A DNA stretch of 64,000 nt, taken from contig CAWDQZ010000005.1 in NCBI GenBank assembly GCA_963804595.1, forward strand, positions 1 through 64,000. The letters are read 5' to 3'. The position numbers and the translations under genes are program-made. The notes under the pieces are model-generated. The model saw nothing but the letters and a program-made list of their open reading frames with translations. It was not told where the DNA came from and did not search any database. Of the stretch, positions 7,318-16,090 are shown piece after piece (the stretch's first letter is position 1; every line of letters begins with the position of its first letter). The DNA comes from DASUPK01 sp963804595 (GTDB lineage Bacteria; Actinomycetota; Thermoleophilia; Solirubrobacterales; 70-9).

Positions 7318-9009
7318 ATGCCGCTGCTTCCACGGCCCAGACCCACGTACGTCCGCACCCTGCTCGCCTCCGTGGTGGCGGTTGTCGCGCTGGTCGCGGG
7401 AGTGCTCGTGGCGTCAGAGGCGAGTGCCGATCCCGAGACCGGCGCGAACGTCGTCTTCATCCTCACCGACGACATGACCTCGGCCGAGCTTGCCGGGATG
7501 CCGAACGTCCAGTCGCTGATCGGGGCCGAGGGGACGACGTTCAACGAGGCCTACGTCTCCTTCCCCCTCTGCTGCCCCTCCCGCGCGACGATGCTGAGCG
7601 GCCAGTACATGCACAACCACGGGGTGCGGGGCAACTTCCCCCCGAACGGCAGCTGGTTCAAGTGGCGCTCGCATGAGTCGAACGATCTGCCGGTCTGGCT
7701 GCAGCAGGACGGCTACTACAACGTGCACATCGGCAAGTACATGAACGGCTACTCCCTCGTGGACGGCACCCTGCCCGTTCCGGAGGGCTGGTCCGAGTGG
7801 TACGGAAAGGTGTCGGAGGACGCGCTCTACTTCGACTACAACATCGTCGAGAAGACCGGACCTGCGGCGACGCCGCGGATCACCTTCTACGGCGACCAGC
7901 CGACCGATTACCAGACCGACGTGTTCGGGGACCGAGCGGTCGACTTCGTCAACGACAGCGCGGTCTCACGACAGCCGTTCTGGCTGAATCTCTGGTTCAA
8001 CTCACCTCATGGTCCGTTCGATCCGGCGCCGAGGGACCTCTACCGGCTGGCGGGCTCGCCGGTGCCGAAGCTGCCGGGCTTCAACGAGAAGGACATCAGC
8101 GACAAGCCCAGGTGGCTGCAGCGACAGCTGAAGCGGCGCCTCACCAAGAGACAGATCAAGGTGATCGACAACGAGCGCCGCCGGCAGCAGGAGCAGCTGA
8201 TCTCCGTCGATGAGTCGGTCGGTGAGCTGATCCAGGCGCTGAAGGACAAGGGCATCCTCGACGACACGTACGTCATCTTCGGCTCGGACAACGGCTTCTT
8301 CCGGGGCGAGCACCGGATTGCGAGCGGCAAGTACCTGCCCTACGACCCCGCCTCCCGGGTGCCCTTGCTGATCCGGGGCCCCGGCATCCCGCCTGGCGGC
8401 ATCAGCAACGAGCTGGTCTGGAACGGGGACATCGCGCAGACGATCGACCAGATCGCGTCGGGTTCGATCAATTCCTCGGTGGACGGTCGCTCGCTTCTGC
8501 CCTACGCGGAGAACCCGGCCCTGCGCTCCACCCGGCCGATCCTGCTCGAGGCCGACACCGGGCCGGGCGGGACGACGGGCGAGTCGGCACAGGCGAGCGC
8601 TGCCAGGGTCCGCGCGTCGCGGGTCCACGTCGCGGGTCGGCGCGGAGTCGACAACCTCGACCAGGAGCCGGATGCGATCAAGTCCGCGGCGAACAACATC
8701 GCCAAAGCGCCTGCCTACCGCTCGATTCGCACCGACCGCTACGAGTACACGATCTACTCCAACGGCCAGAGCGAGCTGTACGACATGAAGCGCGATCCGG
8801 CGCAGCTCCGTTCCGTCGTCACGGACCCGCGCTACCGCTTCGTCCGGAAGTTCCTCTTCGACCACCTCGCCGTGCTCTCCACCTGCGCCGGCGAGGCCTG
8901 CCGGGTCGATATCGGCCCAGACCCGCTGCCGCTGCCGAAGAGCACGGTGCGGAGGAAGAGCAAGAAACAGCCGGGAACGGGCACGGGGACCTCGCGGCCG
9001 CAGGGCTAG
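7318..9009 (+). CDS. Secreted sulfatase (type I, formylglycine-dependent)
   Basis: This is a 563-residue alkaline-phosphatase-superfamily sulfatase that hydrolyses sulfate esters after conversion of an active-site cysteine to formylglycine. The metal-binding ILTDDMT lies at 48-54. The CxPSR signature begins at C85 and is followed by TMLSGQYMHNHG. A GSDNGFF metal-ligand block and the final SELYDMKRDP, typical of the family, are also present. A hydrophobic N-terminus (about residues 14-36) indicates export. Upstream in-frame codons overlap tRNA-Gly, so the ATG at 7318 is preferred. The natural substrate is unknown, and no maturase or carbohydrate genes are adjacent. A paralogue is at 19426. Confidence 0.9.
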   Translation: MPLLPRPRPTYVRTLLASVVAVVALVAGVLVASEASADPETGANVVFILTDDMTSAELAGMPNVQSLIGAEGTTFNEAYVSFPLCCPSRATMLSGQYMHNHGVRGNFPPNGSWFKWRSHESNDLPVWLQQDGYYNVHIGKYMNGYSLVDGTLPVPEGWSEWYGKVSEDALYFDYNIVEKTGPAATPRITFYGDQPTDYQTDVFGDRAVDFVNDSAVSRQPFWLNLWFNSPHGPFDPAPRDLYRLAGSPVPKLPGFNEKDISDKPRWLQRQLKRRLTKRQIKVIDNERRRQQEQLISVDESVGELIQALKDKGILDDTYVIFGSDNGFFRGEHRIASGKYLPYDPASRVPLLIRGPGIPPGGISNELVWNGDIAQTIDQIASGSINSSVDGRSLLPYAENPALRSTRPILLEADTGPGGTTGESAQASAARVRASRVHVAGRRGVDNLDQEPDAIKSAANNIAKAPAYRSIRTDRYEYTIYSNGQSELYDMKRDPAQLRSVVTDPRYRFVRKFLFDHLAVLSTCAGEACRVDIGPDPLPLPKSTVRRKSKKQPGTGTGTSRPQG

Positions 9010-9022
9010 GATTCGTCGCCGA

Positions 9023-9096
9023 GGGGCACTGGCCAAACTGGCGAAGGCACCGGCCTCCAAAGTCGGCGATTCCAGGTTCGAGTCCTGGGTGCCCCG
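9023..9096 (+). tRNA. tRNA-Trp (CCA)
   Basis: The acceptor GGGGCAC pairs with GTGCCCC, the D-stem is GCC/GGC, and the anticodon stem CCGGC/GTCGG encloses loop CTCCAAA, giving anticodon CCA. The T-arm is CCAGG/CCTGG with loop TTCGAGT. Discriminator G, no encoded CCA. Position 15 is A and position 48 is T, a compatible A15-U48 Levitt pair instead of the common G15-C48. Confidence 0.9.
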
Positions 9097-9102
9097 CTGA
9101 CG

Positions 9103-9124
9103 AGCCCGCCGGCGGCGGGCTTTC
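9103..9124. terminator. Terminator between tRNA-Trp and the receiver gene
   Basis: AGCCCGCC at 9103-9110 pairs perfectly with GGCGGGCT at 9114-9121 around a three-base loop, followed by TTTC. It closes the tRNA-Trp unit. Being nearly symmetric, it may also serve the convergent minus-strand receiver gene, whose stop is at 9124. Confidence 0.65.
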
Positions 9125-9552
9125 TAGTCGCTCCGCCGTTCCGCGACCGCGGTCCGGGTCGCGTCGCGAAGCTCGTCCATCGGGCTGCCCTTCTCGATGT
9201 AGCGGTCCGCCCCACGCTCGAGGGTCGGCGGGCCCATGCGGTCGGCGGAGAAACCTGAGAGCACGACGATCGCCACGTCCGGGTCGTGCTTGCGGATCTC
9301 GAGGATGGTCTCGAGCCCGTTCATGTCCGGCATCGAGAGATCCAGGAGAACAGCCGCCGGATGCGTCTCCGCGATACCGGCGAGTGCGCTGCGCCCGTCC
9401 CCCGCCTCGCCCACCACTTCGAAGTCCGGGTCGTCCTCCATCCCGTACTTGACGAGCTCGCGGAGCTGGGGCACGTCGTCGACCAGGTAGACCGAGATCC
9501 GTTCACGCTCGGTCACGCTGCCCCCGCCGATCCGTACCTCAGGAGTAGGCAT
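9124..9552 (-). CDS. Stand-alone CheY-like response-regulator receiver
   Basis: A single receiver domain with no output domain, so it probably acts by protein-protein contact within a phosphorelay. Numbered from an upstream in-frame codon at 9567, the acidic pair is D30-D31, the phosphoacceptor D76 (LLDLSMPDMNG), the switch Ser S104 (VVLSGF) and the conserved lysine K126 (EKGS). All catalytic positions are therefore present. The ATG at 9552 (MPTPEVRIG) or a GTG near the VTERERI residues are the likeliest starts. No histidine kinase is adjacent. The C-terminus ends soon after alpha-5, as usual for one domain. Confidence 0.88.
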   Translation of the reverse strand: MPTPEVRIGGGSVTERERISVYLVDDVPQLRELVKYGMEDDPDFEVVGEAGDGRSALAGIAETHPAAVLLDLSMPDMNGLETILEIRKHDPDVAIVVLSGFSADRMGPPTLERGADRYIEKGSPMDELRDATRTAVAERRSD

Positions 9553-9724
9553 CGCCCCCAGGCACAACTGTCTGATCGTTTGGACATTCCCAGGACATCC
9601 CGACCTCCCTATAAATCAACGCGCCCGAGACCTCTGCCCCGGACGCCCGCCGATTGTTCCAGAACCCCTGCGCCGCGACATCGACAGTTCTCGGCCCCTG
9701 TCCGACCTAGAATCGAGGCCGTCT

Positions 9725-9808
9725 GCGGGCGTGCCGGAACTGGTAGACGGTCCAGGTTTAGGTCCTGGTGCTCGAAAGAGCGTGGGGGTTCGAGTCCCTC
9801 CGCCCGCA
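9725..9808 (+). tRNA. tRNA-Leu (TAG)
   Basis: A class II tRNA with a long variable arm (GTGCTCGAAAGAGCGT). The acceptor GCGGGCG pairs with CGCCCGC, the anticodon stem CCAGG/CCTGG encloses loop TTTAGGT (anticodon TAG), and the discriminator is A. CCA is not encoded. Confidence 0.94.
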
Positions 9809-9868
9809 CTGCCGCCGCAGAATCGCCTGTAGCGCGTATCCAGTCGAGTACATAGACTTTGCTGCGCA

Positions 9869-10429
9869 ATGGAAGCGGGAGCGATCCGTCCTGGATACGA
9901 GCTCTGGCGTCCGAACAGGGAGAAGGCCGAGGCGAAGAGCGCTCGGACCCTCGTCGTCTTCCTGTTGCTGGTCACCGCCGCGCTCATGTTCGTGATCATC
10001 ATCGGAGGTTGGACGCGACTCGAGGGAGTGAAGCCGCTGACGATCCTTTATGCGGCTCTCTACGTCCTCTTCGCCTTCCTGGTCGCGCGCTGGAACCGAG
10101 GCTCCCTACCCGTCGTCTCCGCCCTCTCGATCATCCTCGCGATCTTCGCCGGCATCGCGGCCCCGGCCTGGTTCGACCGGGCGAAGGAAGGGCTCAGCAA
10201 CCCGGCCCTGTCACCGGACCTGCTGGGGATCCTCTGCTTGCTGCTCGTCCCGATTCAGGTGATCCTGATCGCGGTCGCGATGGTCGCCTTCAACCAGGAC
10301 TGGCACGTCGAGGAGGAACGCCCCATCGGGGACGAGATCCCGCCCAGCGACAAGCCGGACGAGGATGATCCGAGGCACCGGCGCAGCCGCTCCGGCCCCT
10401 CGCCGAGTACCGCGGACCCGGCGGCCTAG
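9869..10429 (+). CDS. Four-helix integral membrane protein, unknown
   Basis: This 186-residue protein has a charged cytoplasm-like N-terminus, four hydrophobic segments (about 27-48, 57-75, 82-102, 117-141) and a long acidic, Pro/Ser-rich hydrophilic tail (about 146-186). No enzymatic or transport signature is visible. It resembles the uncharacterised small membrane proteins common in actinobacteria. The ATG at 9869 has no strong ribosome-binding site. Its stop overlaps the stop region of the convergent SRAP gene by four bases, so the two share a terminator region. Function unknown. Confidence 0.7.
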   Translation: MEAGAIRPGYELWRPNREKAEAKSARTLVVFLLLVTAALMFVIIIGGWTRLEGVKPLTILYAALYVLFAFLVARWNRGSLPVVSALSIILAIFAGIAAPAWFDRAKEGLSNPALSPDLLGILCLLLVPIQVILIAVAMVAFNQDWHVEEERPIGDEIPPSDKPDEDDPRHRRSRSGPSPSTADPAA

Positions 10430-11103
10430 AAAAGCCTGAGCGGCGGCTCGATCAGCGCCGGGCCGTCCTGGCGAACGTCGTTCACCGCGTCCGAGACCTC
10501 GGTGACGATCAAATCGTCGGTGGGGACGAGCAGCGCCTGAAGATCCTCCGGCCGGGCGTCTGGGCTGAGCCATTCCAGCTCGGCCTCCCGAGCGAGGATG
10601 ACCGGCATCCGATCGTGGATCGGGGCGACGACCTCCCCGGGCGCGCAGGTCACGATCGCGCACGAGTGAACCGTTGAGCCGTCGCCGCGGCCGGCCGGGG
10701 CCCAAAGACCGGCGAACGCGAAGGGCTCGCGATCGGGCCGGGTGATCCAGACCGGCTTCTTGCCGGTCTCCTCCGCCCGCCATTCGTAGAAACCATCGGC
10801 AGCGATCAGACAACGGTGGGTCTCGAATGCGTCCCGGAACGCCGGGGCCTCCGCAACGGTTTCCGCCCGCGCGTTGATCAGCAGCCGATCGAAGGTCGCC
10901 GGATCGGCGTAGTGCGGGATCAGCCCCCAGCGCAGGACCCCCGGCTCGCGCTCGCCCTCCCCGTTGAGCCGGACCGCCAGGACCGGGTCGGTTGGCGCCA
11001 CGTTGTAGCGCGGCCCCTGCTCGATCGCCACCGACTCGGTCAGCCCGAAGCGAAATCGCAGCAGCCGCGGGTCCGGATCAGTGAGCGTGTAGCGACCGCA
11101 CAC
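10426..11103 (-). CDS. SRAP-domain protein (YedK/HMCES family)
   Basis: A SOS-response-associated peptidase-fold protein that forms a thiazolidine crosslink with abasic sites in single-stranded DNA and shields them during replication. The catalytic set is intact: Cys2 exposed after methionine removal (MCGRYTL), N34 (RYNVAPT), E108 (GFYEW) and H163 (PIHDRMPVIL). The length of 225 residues is typical. The start is fixed by the requirement for Cys at position 2. No recA, lexA or other repair gene adjoins. Confidence in the family is high; the physiological trigger is not visible. Confidence 0.93.
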   Translation of the reverse strand: MCGRYTLTDPDPRLLRFRFGLTESVAIEQGPRYNVAPTDPVLAVRLNGEGEREPGVLRWGLIPHYADPATFDRLLINARAETVAEAPAFRDAFETHRCLIAADGFYEWRAEETGKKPVWITRPDREPFAFAGLWAPAGRGDGSTVHSCAIVTCAPGEVVAPIHDRMPVILAREAELEWLSPDARPEDLQALLVPTDDLIVTEVSDAVNDVRQDGPALIEPPLRLF

Positions 11104-11110
11104 CCGCGGA

Positions 11111-11509
11111 TCAGCTTCGGGCTCTGGACTCGTTCAGTGCCACGGCAGCGCGAACGAGGGCCTTCAACCCGTCGGCGTCGATCTGCTCGCCCTCGTGGAA
11201 GTCGATGGCACGCCTCGTGTTCCCCCCGAGACTGGCGTTGAACAGGCCCGAAGGATCCTCCAGAGCCGCGCCTCTGGCGAAAGTCATCTTCACGGTCTCC
11301 TTGTAGGTCTCGCCCGTGCAGATGATTCCGTCGTGCGACCAGACCGGCGTGCCGGGGTTCGTCGCCTTCACCCACTTCCACTCCTCGACGACCTCTGGAT
11401 CGGCTTCCTTGACCAGGGCGCGTAGCCGGCCGAGCATCTCGCCCCGCCAGTCGCCCAGCTCCTCGATTCGCGCGTCGATCTGCTTGGAGGGAGACCTGTC
11501 CGCCGCCAC
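11111..11509 (-). CDS. DUF1801 (YdhG-like) protein
   Basis: A protein of about 132 residues with the DUF1801/YdhG pattern: RIEELGDWRGEMLGRLRALV, EADPEVVEEWKWVK, PVWSHDGIICTGETYKETVK and MTFARGAALEDPSGLFN. The family is small, probably dimeric, and of unknown biochemical role. The GTG at 11509 is chosen because the minus strand immediately upstream carries tRNA-Leu (11546-11630), which excludes the much longer in-frame extension. It lies seven bases upstream of the SRAP gene, so the two are probably an operon. Confidence 0.8.
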   Translation of the reverse strand: MAADRSPSKQIDARIEELGDWRGEMLGRLRALVKEADPEVVEEWKWVKATNPGTPVWSHDGIICTGETYKETVKMTFARGAALEDPSGLFNASLGGNTRRAIDFHEGEQIDADGLKALVRAAVALNESRARS

Positions 11510-11545
11510 CGTGCCGATGGTATCGGCGGCCGCCGCGGTGATAAG

Positions 11546-11630
11546 TGCCGGAGGTGGGACTCGAACCCACACGCCCCGAAGGACCATCGGTTTTGAGCCG
11601 ATGCTGTCTACCAGTTCCATGCACTCCGGC
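11546..11630 (-). tRNA. tRNA-Leu (CAA)
   Basis: A class II cloverleaf on the minus strand: acceptor GCCGGAG with CTCCGGC, anticodon stem ATCGG/CCGAT around loop CTCAAAA (anticodon CAA), variable arm GTCCTTCGGGGCG, T-loop TTCGAGT, and discriminator A. CCA is not encoded. Confidence 0.94.
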
Positions 11631-11674
11631 GCTGCGCGAACGATAGAGCGCGGACCTCGCGATAATCGCCGCCG

Positions 11675-12924
11675 GTGGACGACGCGGGACGCATGGAGGT
11701 GATCCGGGAGCTCTGCGCCTTCGAGCAGCGCGGGCCGGGCACCGATGCCGAGCGCCGCGCCGCGAACGCGCTCGCGACACGGCTGCGTGGAATCGGGCGT
11801 CGCGCCGAGCTCGAGCCGTTCTTCTCGCATCCCCAGTACGCCGTCGTCCACCTCGTTCACGCCGCGCTCGGGATCGCCGGCAGCCTGCTCGCGATCGTCC
11901 AGCCCGCGGTCGGCTTCGCGCTCGTCCTCTTCGCGGCCGCCTCGACCTACCTGGACCTGAACACCCGCCTCTACCTCGTCCGCTCGCTCCTCTTCCGCCG
12001 CGTCTCCCAGAACGTCGTCTCGCCCGGCGACCGGCCCGAAGCGCCGGCCCGTCTCATCCTCATGGCGCACTACGACGCCGCCCGCACCGGCTACATCTTC
12101 TCCAGGGCGTCGAAGCGGATCCGCCGCCTGCCGCAGCGCACCCGCCTCGCATCGGCCCCTTCCGCATCTTCTTCTGGCTCGGCCTCGCCCCCCTCCTCCC
12201 CATCCTCGGCGCCCGCATGGCCGGACTGGACGCAACCTGGCTCAACGCGGTTCAGGCGATTCCCACCATCGTCCTGATCGTCGCCGCCTTCCTTCTCATC
12301 GACATCGCCCTCTCCGAGATCGTCCCCGGCGCCTACGACAACGCCTCGGGCGTCGCCGCCGTTCTCTCCGCCGCCGCCGAGCTCACCGACGACCCAGCCG
12401 AGAACCTCGACGTCTGGATCGTTCTGACCGGGTCCGAGGAGTCGCTCTGCGAGGGCAGCCGCGCCTTCGTCCGCTCCCGCCGCAGGCAGCTCGACCGCGC
12501 CCGCACCTATTTCCTGAACGTCGACTCCGTCTCCGCCGGGCAGGTGGCCTACGAGGTCAGCGAGGGCGCCGTGATCAGCATCCCCCACGATCGCCACCTG
12601 GTCGAGCTCGCCGAGGCGCTCGCGGACGCCGGCGCGGCCGACGGCGGGGCGATGCCGATCCGTCACCCCCTGCTCGACGACGCGCTCCCTCCCCGCGTCC
12701 GCAAGTTCCGGTCGATCACCATCCGCACGACGGACGCGAACGGCAATCTCGCTCCCTGGTACCACACGCACGAGGACACTCCGGAGTGCATCGACTCCAC
12801 CTCCCTCAGCCGTGCCACCGAGTTCGTGATCGCGCTCTCTCGCCTGATCGATCGCGAGGCGGGACGCGCCGCGACAGCCGCGACACCCTCCTCGCCGGCG
12901 GCCGCGACCACCGAGCGCGTGTAA
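11675..12924 (+). pseudogene. M28-family metallopeptidase with membrane segments, one frameshift
   Basis: The first frame (GTG at 11675) encodes an N-terminal helical domain, two hydrophobic segments (about 60-93) and LILMAHYDAARTG with the first zinc ligands. At about 12143-12152 the homology moves one frame. The continuation reads GPFRIFFWLGLAPLLPILG, another membrane segment, then YDNASGVAAVL, TGSEESLCEG, LNVDSV and WYHTHEDTPECID. These supply the remaining M28 ligands (His, Asp, Glu-Glu, Asp, His). The whole would be about 416 residues. All active-site residues survive, so either the break is recent, or it is a sequencing indel and the gene is functional. Confidence 0.78.
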
Positions 12925-12934
12925 GGATCAACCC

Positions 12935-14974
12935 ATGGAGGAGAGCGCCGTCGACGGCAGCACTCAGGCGCCCGAGATCCTCTGGGCGCCGTCGGCCGAG
13001 ATGGTCGAAGGCTCCCCGCTCACCCGCTACATCCGCTGGCTCGCGGACACCCGCGAGCTCGACTTCGAGGACTACCACGCCCTCTGGCGCTGGTCGACGA
13101 CGGAGATCGAGGAGTTCTGGCGGACGATCTGGGAGCACTTCGGGGTGATCGCCTCCGGCGAAGAGAGACGGGAGCTCGAGGATCCCTCACCGGAGGTCGT
13201 GCTCACCGAGCGCGTCATGCCGGGTGCCGACTGGTTCCCGGGAACCCGGCTCAACTACGCCGAGCACATCTTCCGCGGCAAGGCCGACGACGAGGTCGCC
13301 CTCGTCTACGCGTCCGAGCTGCGCGAGCTCTCGGACATGCGCTGGGGCGAGCTCCGCGATCAGGTCGCTGCGGTGCGGGAGGGACTCCGCGCCCTCGGGG
13401 TGACCACCGGCGACCGGGTGGTCGCCTACCTGCCGAACGGCCCGGAGGCGGTCATCGCCTTCCTGGCCGCGGCCAGCCTCGGCGCCACCTGGTCGAGCTG
13501 CTCACCCGATTTCGGCCCGGGCAGCGTCGTGGACCGCTTCGCGCAGATCGAGCCGAAGGTGATGATCTGCGTGGACGGCTACCGCTACGGCGGCAAGGAC
13601 TTCGACCGGCTCGAGACGATCGCCGAGATCGCCTCACAGATCCACAGCCTCGAGCGCATCGTCGTGGTCCCCTACCTGAGTGCTTCTCCCGAGCTCTCGG
13701 TCCTCTCCGAGCAGAAGAGGGCCGCCGAGCCGATGACGTGGGGTCAGCTCCAGGACCTCGGCCATGGGGTCGACCTCTCCTTCGAGCGCGTCCCCTTCGA
13801 CCACCCCCTCTGGGTCCTCTACTCCTCCGGCACCACGGGCCTGCCGAAGGCGATCGTCCACGGGCACGGCGGCATCCTGCTCGAACAGCTCAAGAAGGGC
13901 TACCTCCACCTCGACGCCAGAACCGGGGACCGCGTGTTCTGGTTCACGACGACCGGCTGGATGATGTGGAACTTCCTGGTCGGCGTGCTCCTCACCCCGG
14001 CCTCGATCGTGCTGTACGACGGCAATCCGGCCACACCGGACATGGGCGTCCTCTGGGACCTCGCCGAGCGCACCGGGATGACCTGCTTCGGCACCAGCGC
14101 CGCCTACATCGCCGCCTGCATGAAGGACGGCGTGGCTCCGTCGAGCGGCCGCGACCTCTCTCGGCTTCGCTCGGTCGGATCGACGGGCTCGCCGCTCTCC
14201 CCCGAGGGCTTCCAATGGGTCTACGACCACGTCGGCTCCGATACCTGGCTGTTCTCGACCAGCGGCGGCACCGATCTCTGCACGGCCTTCGTCGGCGGCG
14301 TGCCGATCCTCCCCGTTTACAAGGGCGAGCTCCAGGGCCGCGCCCTGGGCGCCAAGGTCGAGGCCTTCGACGAGGACGGCAACCCGGTGATCGACGAGGT
14401 CGGCGAGCTGGTGATCACCGAGCCGATGCCCTCGATGCCGGTCTTCCTCTGGGGCGACGAGGACGGCTCTCGCTATCGCGCCAGCTACTTCGAGATGTAC
14501 CCCGGGATCTGGCGTCACGGAGACTGGATCGAGATCACCTCCCGCGGCACCGCGATCATCTACGGCCGCTCGGATTCGACCATCAATCGCGGCGGCATCC
14601 GCATGGGTACCAGCGAGATCTACCGCGCCGTGTCCGCGGTCCCGCAGGTGGTCGACTCCCTGGTCGTCGACGTCCCGCGTCAGGGGAGCGACGGCTGGAT
14701 GCCCCTGTTCGTCGTCCTGGAGGAAGGCGTGACCCTCGACGACGAGCTGAGCGATGAGATCAAGCGCCGTATCCGCGAGCAGTGCTCGCCCCGCCACGTC
14801 CCCAACGAGATCTTCCAGGTGAAGGAGGTCCCACGGACGCTCAGCGGCAAGGTTCTCGAGGTCCCGGTGAAGCGGATCCTGATGGGCGAGCCACCCAACC
14901 AGGCGGCGAGCCGGGACTCACTGGCGAACCCGGCCTCGCTCGACTACTTCACGGAGCTGGCGGCCACCCTCTGA
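12935..14974 (+). CDS. aacS: Acetoacetyl-CoA synthetase
   Basis: An ANL-superfamily acyl-CoA ligase that activates acetoacetate with ATP and CoA. The 679-residue length and N-terminal ACAS domain (YIRWLADTRELDFEDYHALW) fit AacS better than acetyl-CoA synthetase. Visible core motifs are the P-loop YSSGTTGLPKAIVHGHGG (about 290-307), the AacS-typical GSTGSPLSPEGF (about 412-423), WRHGDWIE, INRGGIRMGTSEIY, and the C-terminal catalytic lysine in TLSGKVLEVPVKR. The ATG at 12935 lies ten bases after the peptidase stop. It could feed acetoacetyl-CoA to the hydroxybutyryl-CoA and ethylmalonyl-CoA steps encoded elsewhere in the window. Confidence 0.92.
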   Translation: MEESAVDGSTQAPEILWAPSAEMVEGSPLTRYIRWLADTRELDFEDYHALWRWSTTEIEEFWRTIWEHFGVIASGEERRELEDPSPEVVLTERVMPGADWFPGTRLNYAEHIFRGKADDEVALVYASELRELSDMRWGELRDQVAAVREGLRALGVTTGDRVVAYLPNGPEAVIAFLAAASLGATWSSCSPDFGPGSVVDRFAQIEPKVMICVDGYRYGGKDFDRLETIAEIASQIHSLERIVVVPYLSASPELSVLSEQKRAAEPMTWGQLQDLGHGVDLSFERVPFDHPLWVLYSSGTTGLPKAIVHGHGGILLEQLKKGYLHLDARTGDRVFWFTTTGWMMWNFLVGVLLTPASIVLYDGNPATPDMGVLWDLAERTGMTCFGTSAAYIAACMKDGVAPSSGRDLSRLRSVGSTGSPLSPEGFQWVYDHVGSDTWLFSTSGGTDLCTAFVGGVPILPVYKGELQGRALGAKVEAFDEDGNPVIDEVGELVITEPMPSMPVFLWGDEDGSRYRASYFEMYPGIWRHGDWIEITSRGTAIIYGRSDSTINRGGIRMGTSEIYRAVSAVPQVVDSLVVDVPRQGSDGWMPLFVVLEEGVTLDDELSDEIKRRIREQCSPRHVPNEIFQVKEVPRTLSGKVLEVPVKRILMGEPPNQAASRDSLANPASLDYFTELAATL

Positions 14975-15019
14975 GCACGCGCTGATCCATCCCCGGCCAC
15001 GCTCCGTAGTGAGTGGTCG

Positions 15020-16090
15020 ATGGAAGGCACCGAGATTCCGAGCCGCGAGACCTGGAAGCAGGAGCTCGCGCCCTACCTGGAGCGCGACGAGCGCCGCAGC
15101 CTGGCACAGATCTCCAGCGTCGTCTTCCCCTACCTCGCCGTCTGGGTCCTCGCGACCCTGATCCAGCCGAGTCCGCCGGTGGCGATCGGCCTCGGCCTGG
15201 TCGCCACGGTCTTCCTCACTCGGATGTACTCCCTGTTCCACGACCTCACCCACAACTCCCTCTTCGAGTCCCGGCGAGCGAACAGCACCGGCGGCCACCT
15301 CCTCGGCTACCTGCTCTTCACCCCGTACCGCTGGTGGCAGCGGCAGCACGCCATCCATCATGCCCACACCGGCGACCTCGACCACCGCGGGATCGGTGAG
15401 ATCAACACGATGACCCTGGCGGAGTACGAGAGCGCCTCCCGCCTGCGACGCCTCGGCTACCGCCTCTACCGGAATCCGCTCTTGCTGTTGTTCGTCGGCC
15501 CCAGCCTCGTCTTCCTGTTCGAGCGCCGGTTTCCCCAGCGGGGCATGACGGCGAAGATCCTGCTCAGCGTCGTCGCCACGAATCTCGCTCTGGTCGCCTG
15601 GGTGATCGGTTGGTCGATGCTCGTCGGCCTGGAGACGTTCCTGCTGATCCAGGGCACCACCCTGATTGCCGGCGGGGCCATTGCGGCCTGGATGCTGTAC
15701 ATCCAGCACCAGTACGAGGACACCTATTACGAGGCCCCCGGCGAGTGGCGGTTCGAGCTCGCCGCACTCCAGGGCAGCTCGTACCTCCAGCTCCCCCGCC
15801 CGCTCGCCTGGATGGTTGGCAATGCCAACTACCACCATGTGCACCATCTGAGCGCCAAGATCCCGAACTACAACCTGCCCGCAGCGCACGAATCCCACCC
15901 GATGTTCCGCCGCTCGCCCGTGGTGACCATCCGTAGCAGCGTCGAGAACTTCCGCCTCAAGCTCTGGGACGAGGACCGCCAGTCGCTGGTCCCCTTCCCG
16001 TGCGGCGCGCGGTCAGGCCGGCGTTATGGGATTCCGCCGGGTGGCGAAGCTGCGGTCCTTGGTCGCCGACAGGGCGTAGCGTCGGACTAG
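15020..16090 (+). CDS. Membrane fatty acid desaturase/hydroxylase-type protein
   Basis: A membrane di-iron enzyme with the three histidine boxes: HDLTH (74-78), HAIHH (110-114) and HHVHH near residue 275. Hydrophobic segments lie around 34-70, 150-170 and 185-230. The family introduces double bonds into acyl chains using oxygen and an electron donor; the regiospecificity cannot be told. The last 26 residues or so overlap, tail to tail, the 3' end of the carboxylase gene by 78 bp and look like read-through (arginine and glycine rich). A lost stop codon is possible. No ferredoxin or reductase gene adjoins. Confidence 0.87.
   Translation: MEGTEIPSRETWKQELAPYLERDERRSLAQISSVVFPYLAVWVLATLIQPSPPVAIGLGLVATVFLTRMYSLFHDLTHNSLFESRRANSTGGHLLGYLLFTPYRWWQRQHAIHHAHTGDLDHRGIGEINTMTLAEYESASRLRRLGYRLYRNPLLLLFVGPSLVFLFERRFPQRGMTAKILLSVVATNLALVAWVIGWSMLVGLETFLLIQGTTLIAGGAIAAWMLYIQHQYEDTYYEAPGEWRFELAALQGSSYLQLPRPLAWMVGNANYHHVHHLSAKIPNYNLPAAHESHPMFRRSPVVTIRSSVENFRLKLWDEDRQSLVPFPCGARSGRRYGIPPGGEAAVLGRRQGVASD

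Noticed and set aside
13634..14797. A long minus-strand reading opposite acetoacetyl-CoA synthetase
   Set aside because: Same reason: antisense of a conserved enzyme, with repetitive Arg, Gly and Asp content and no motif.
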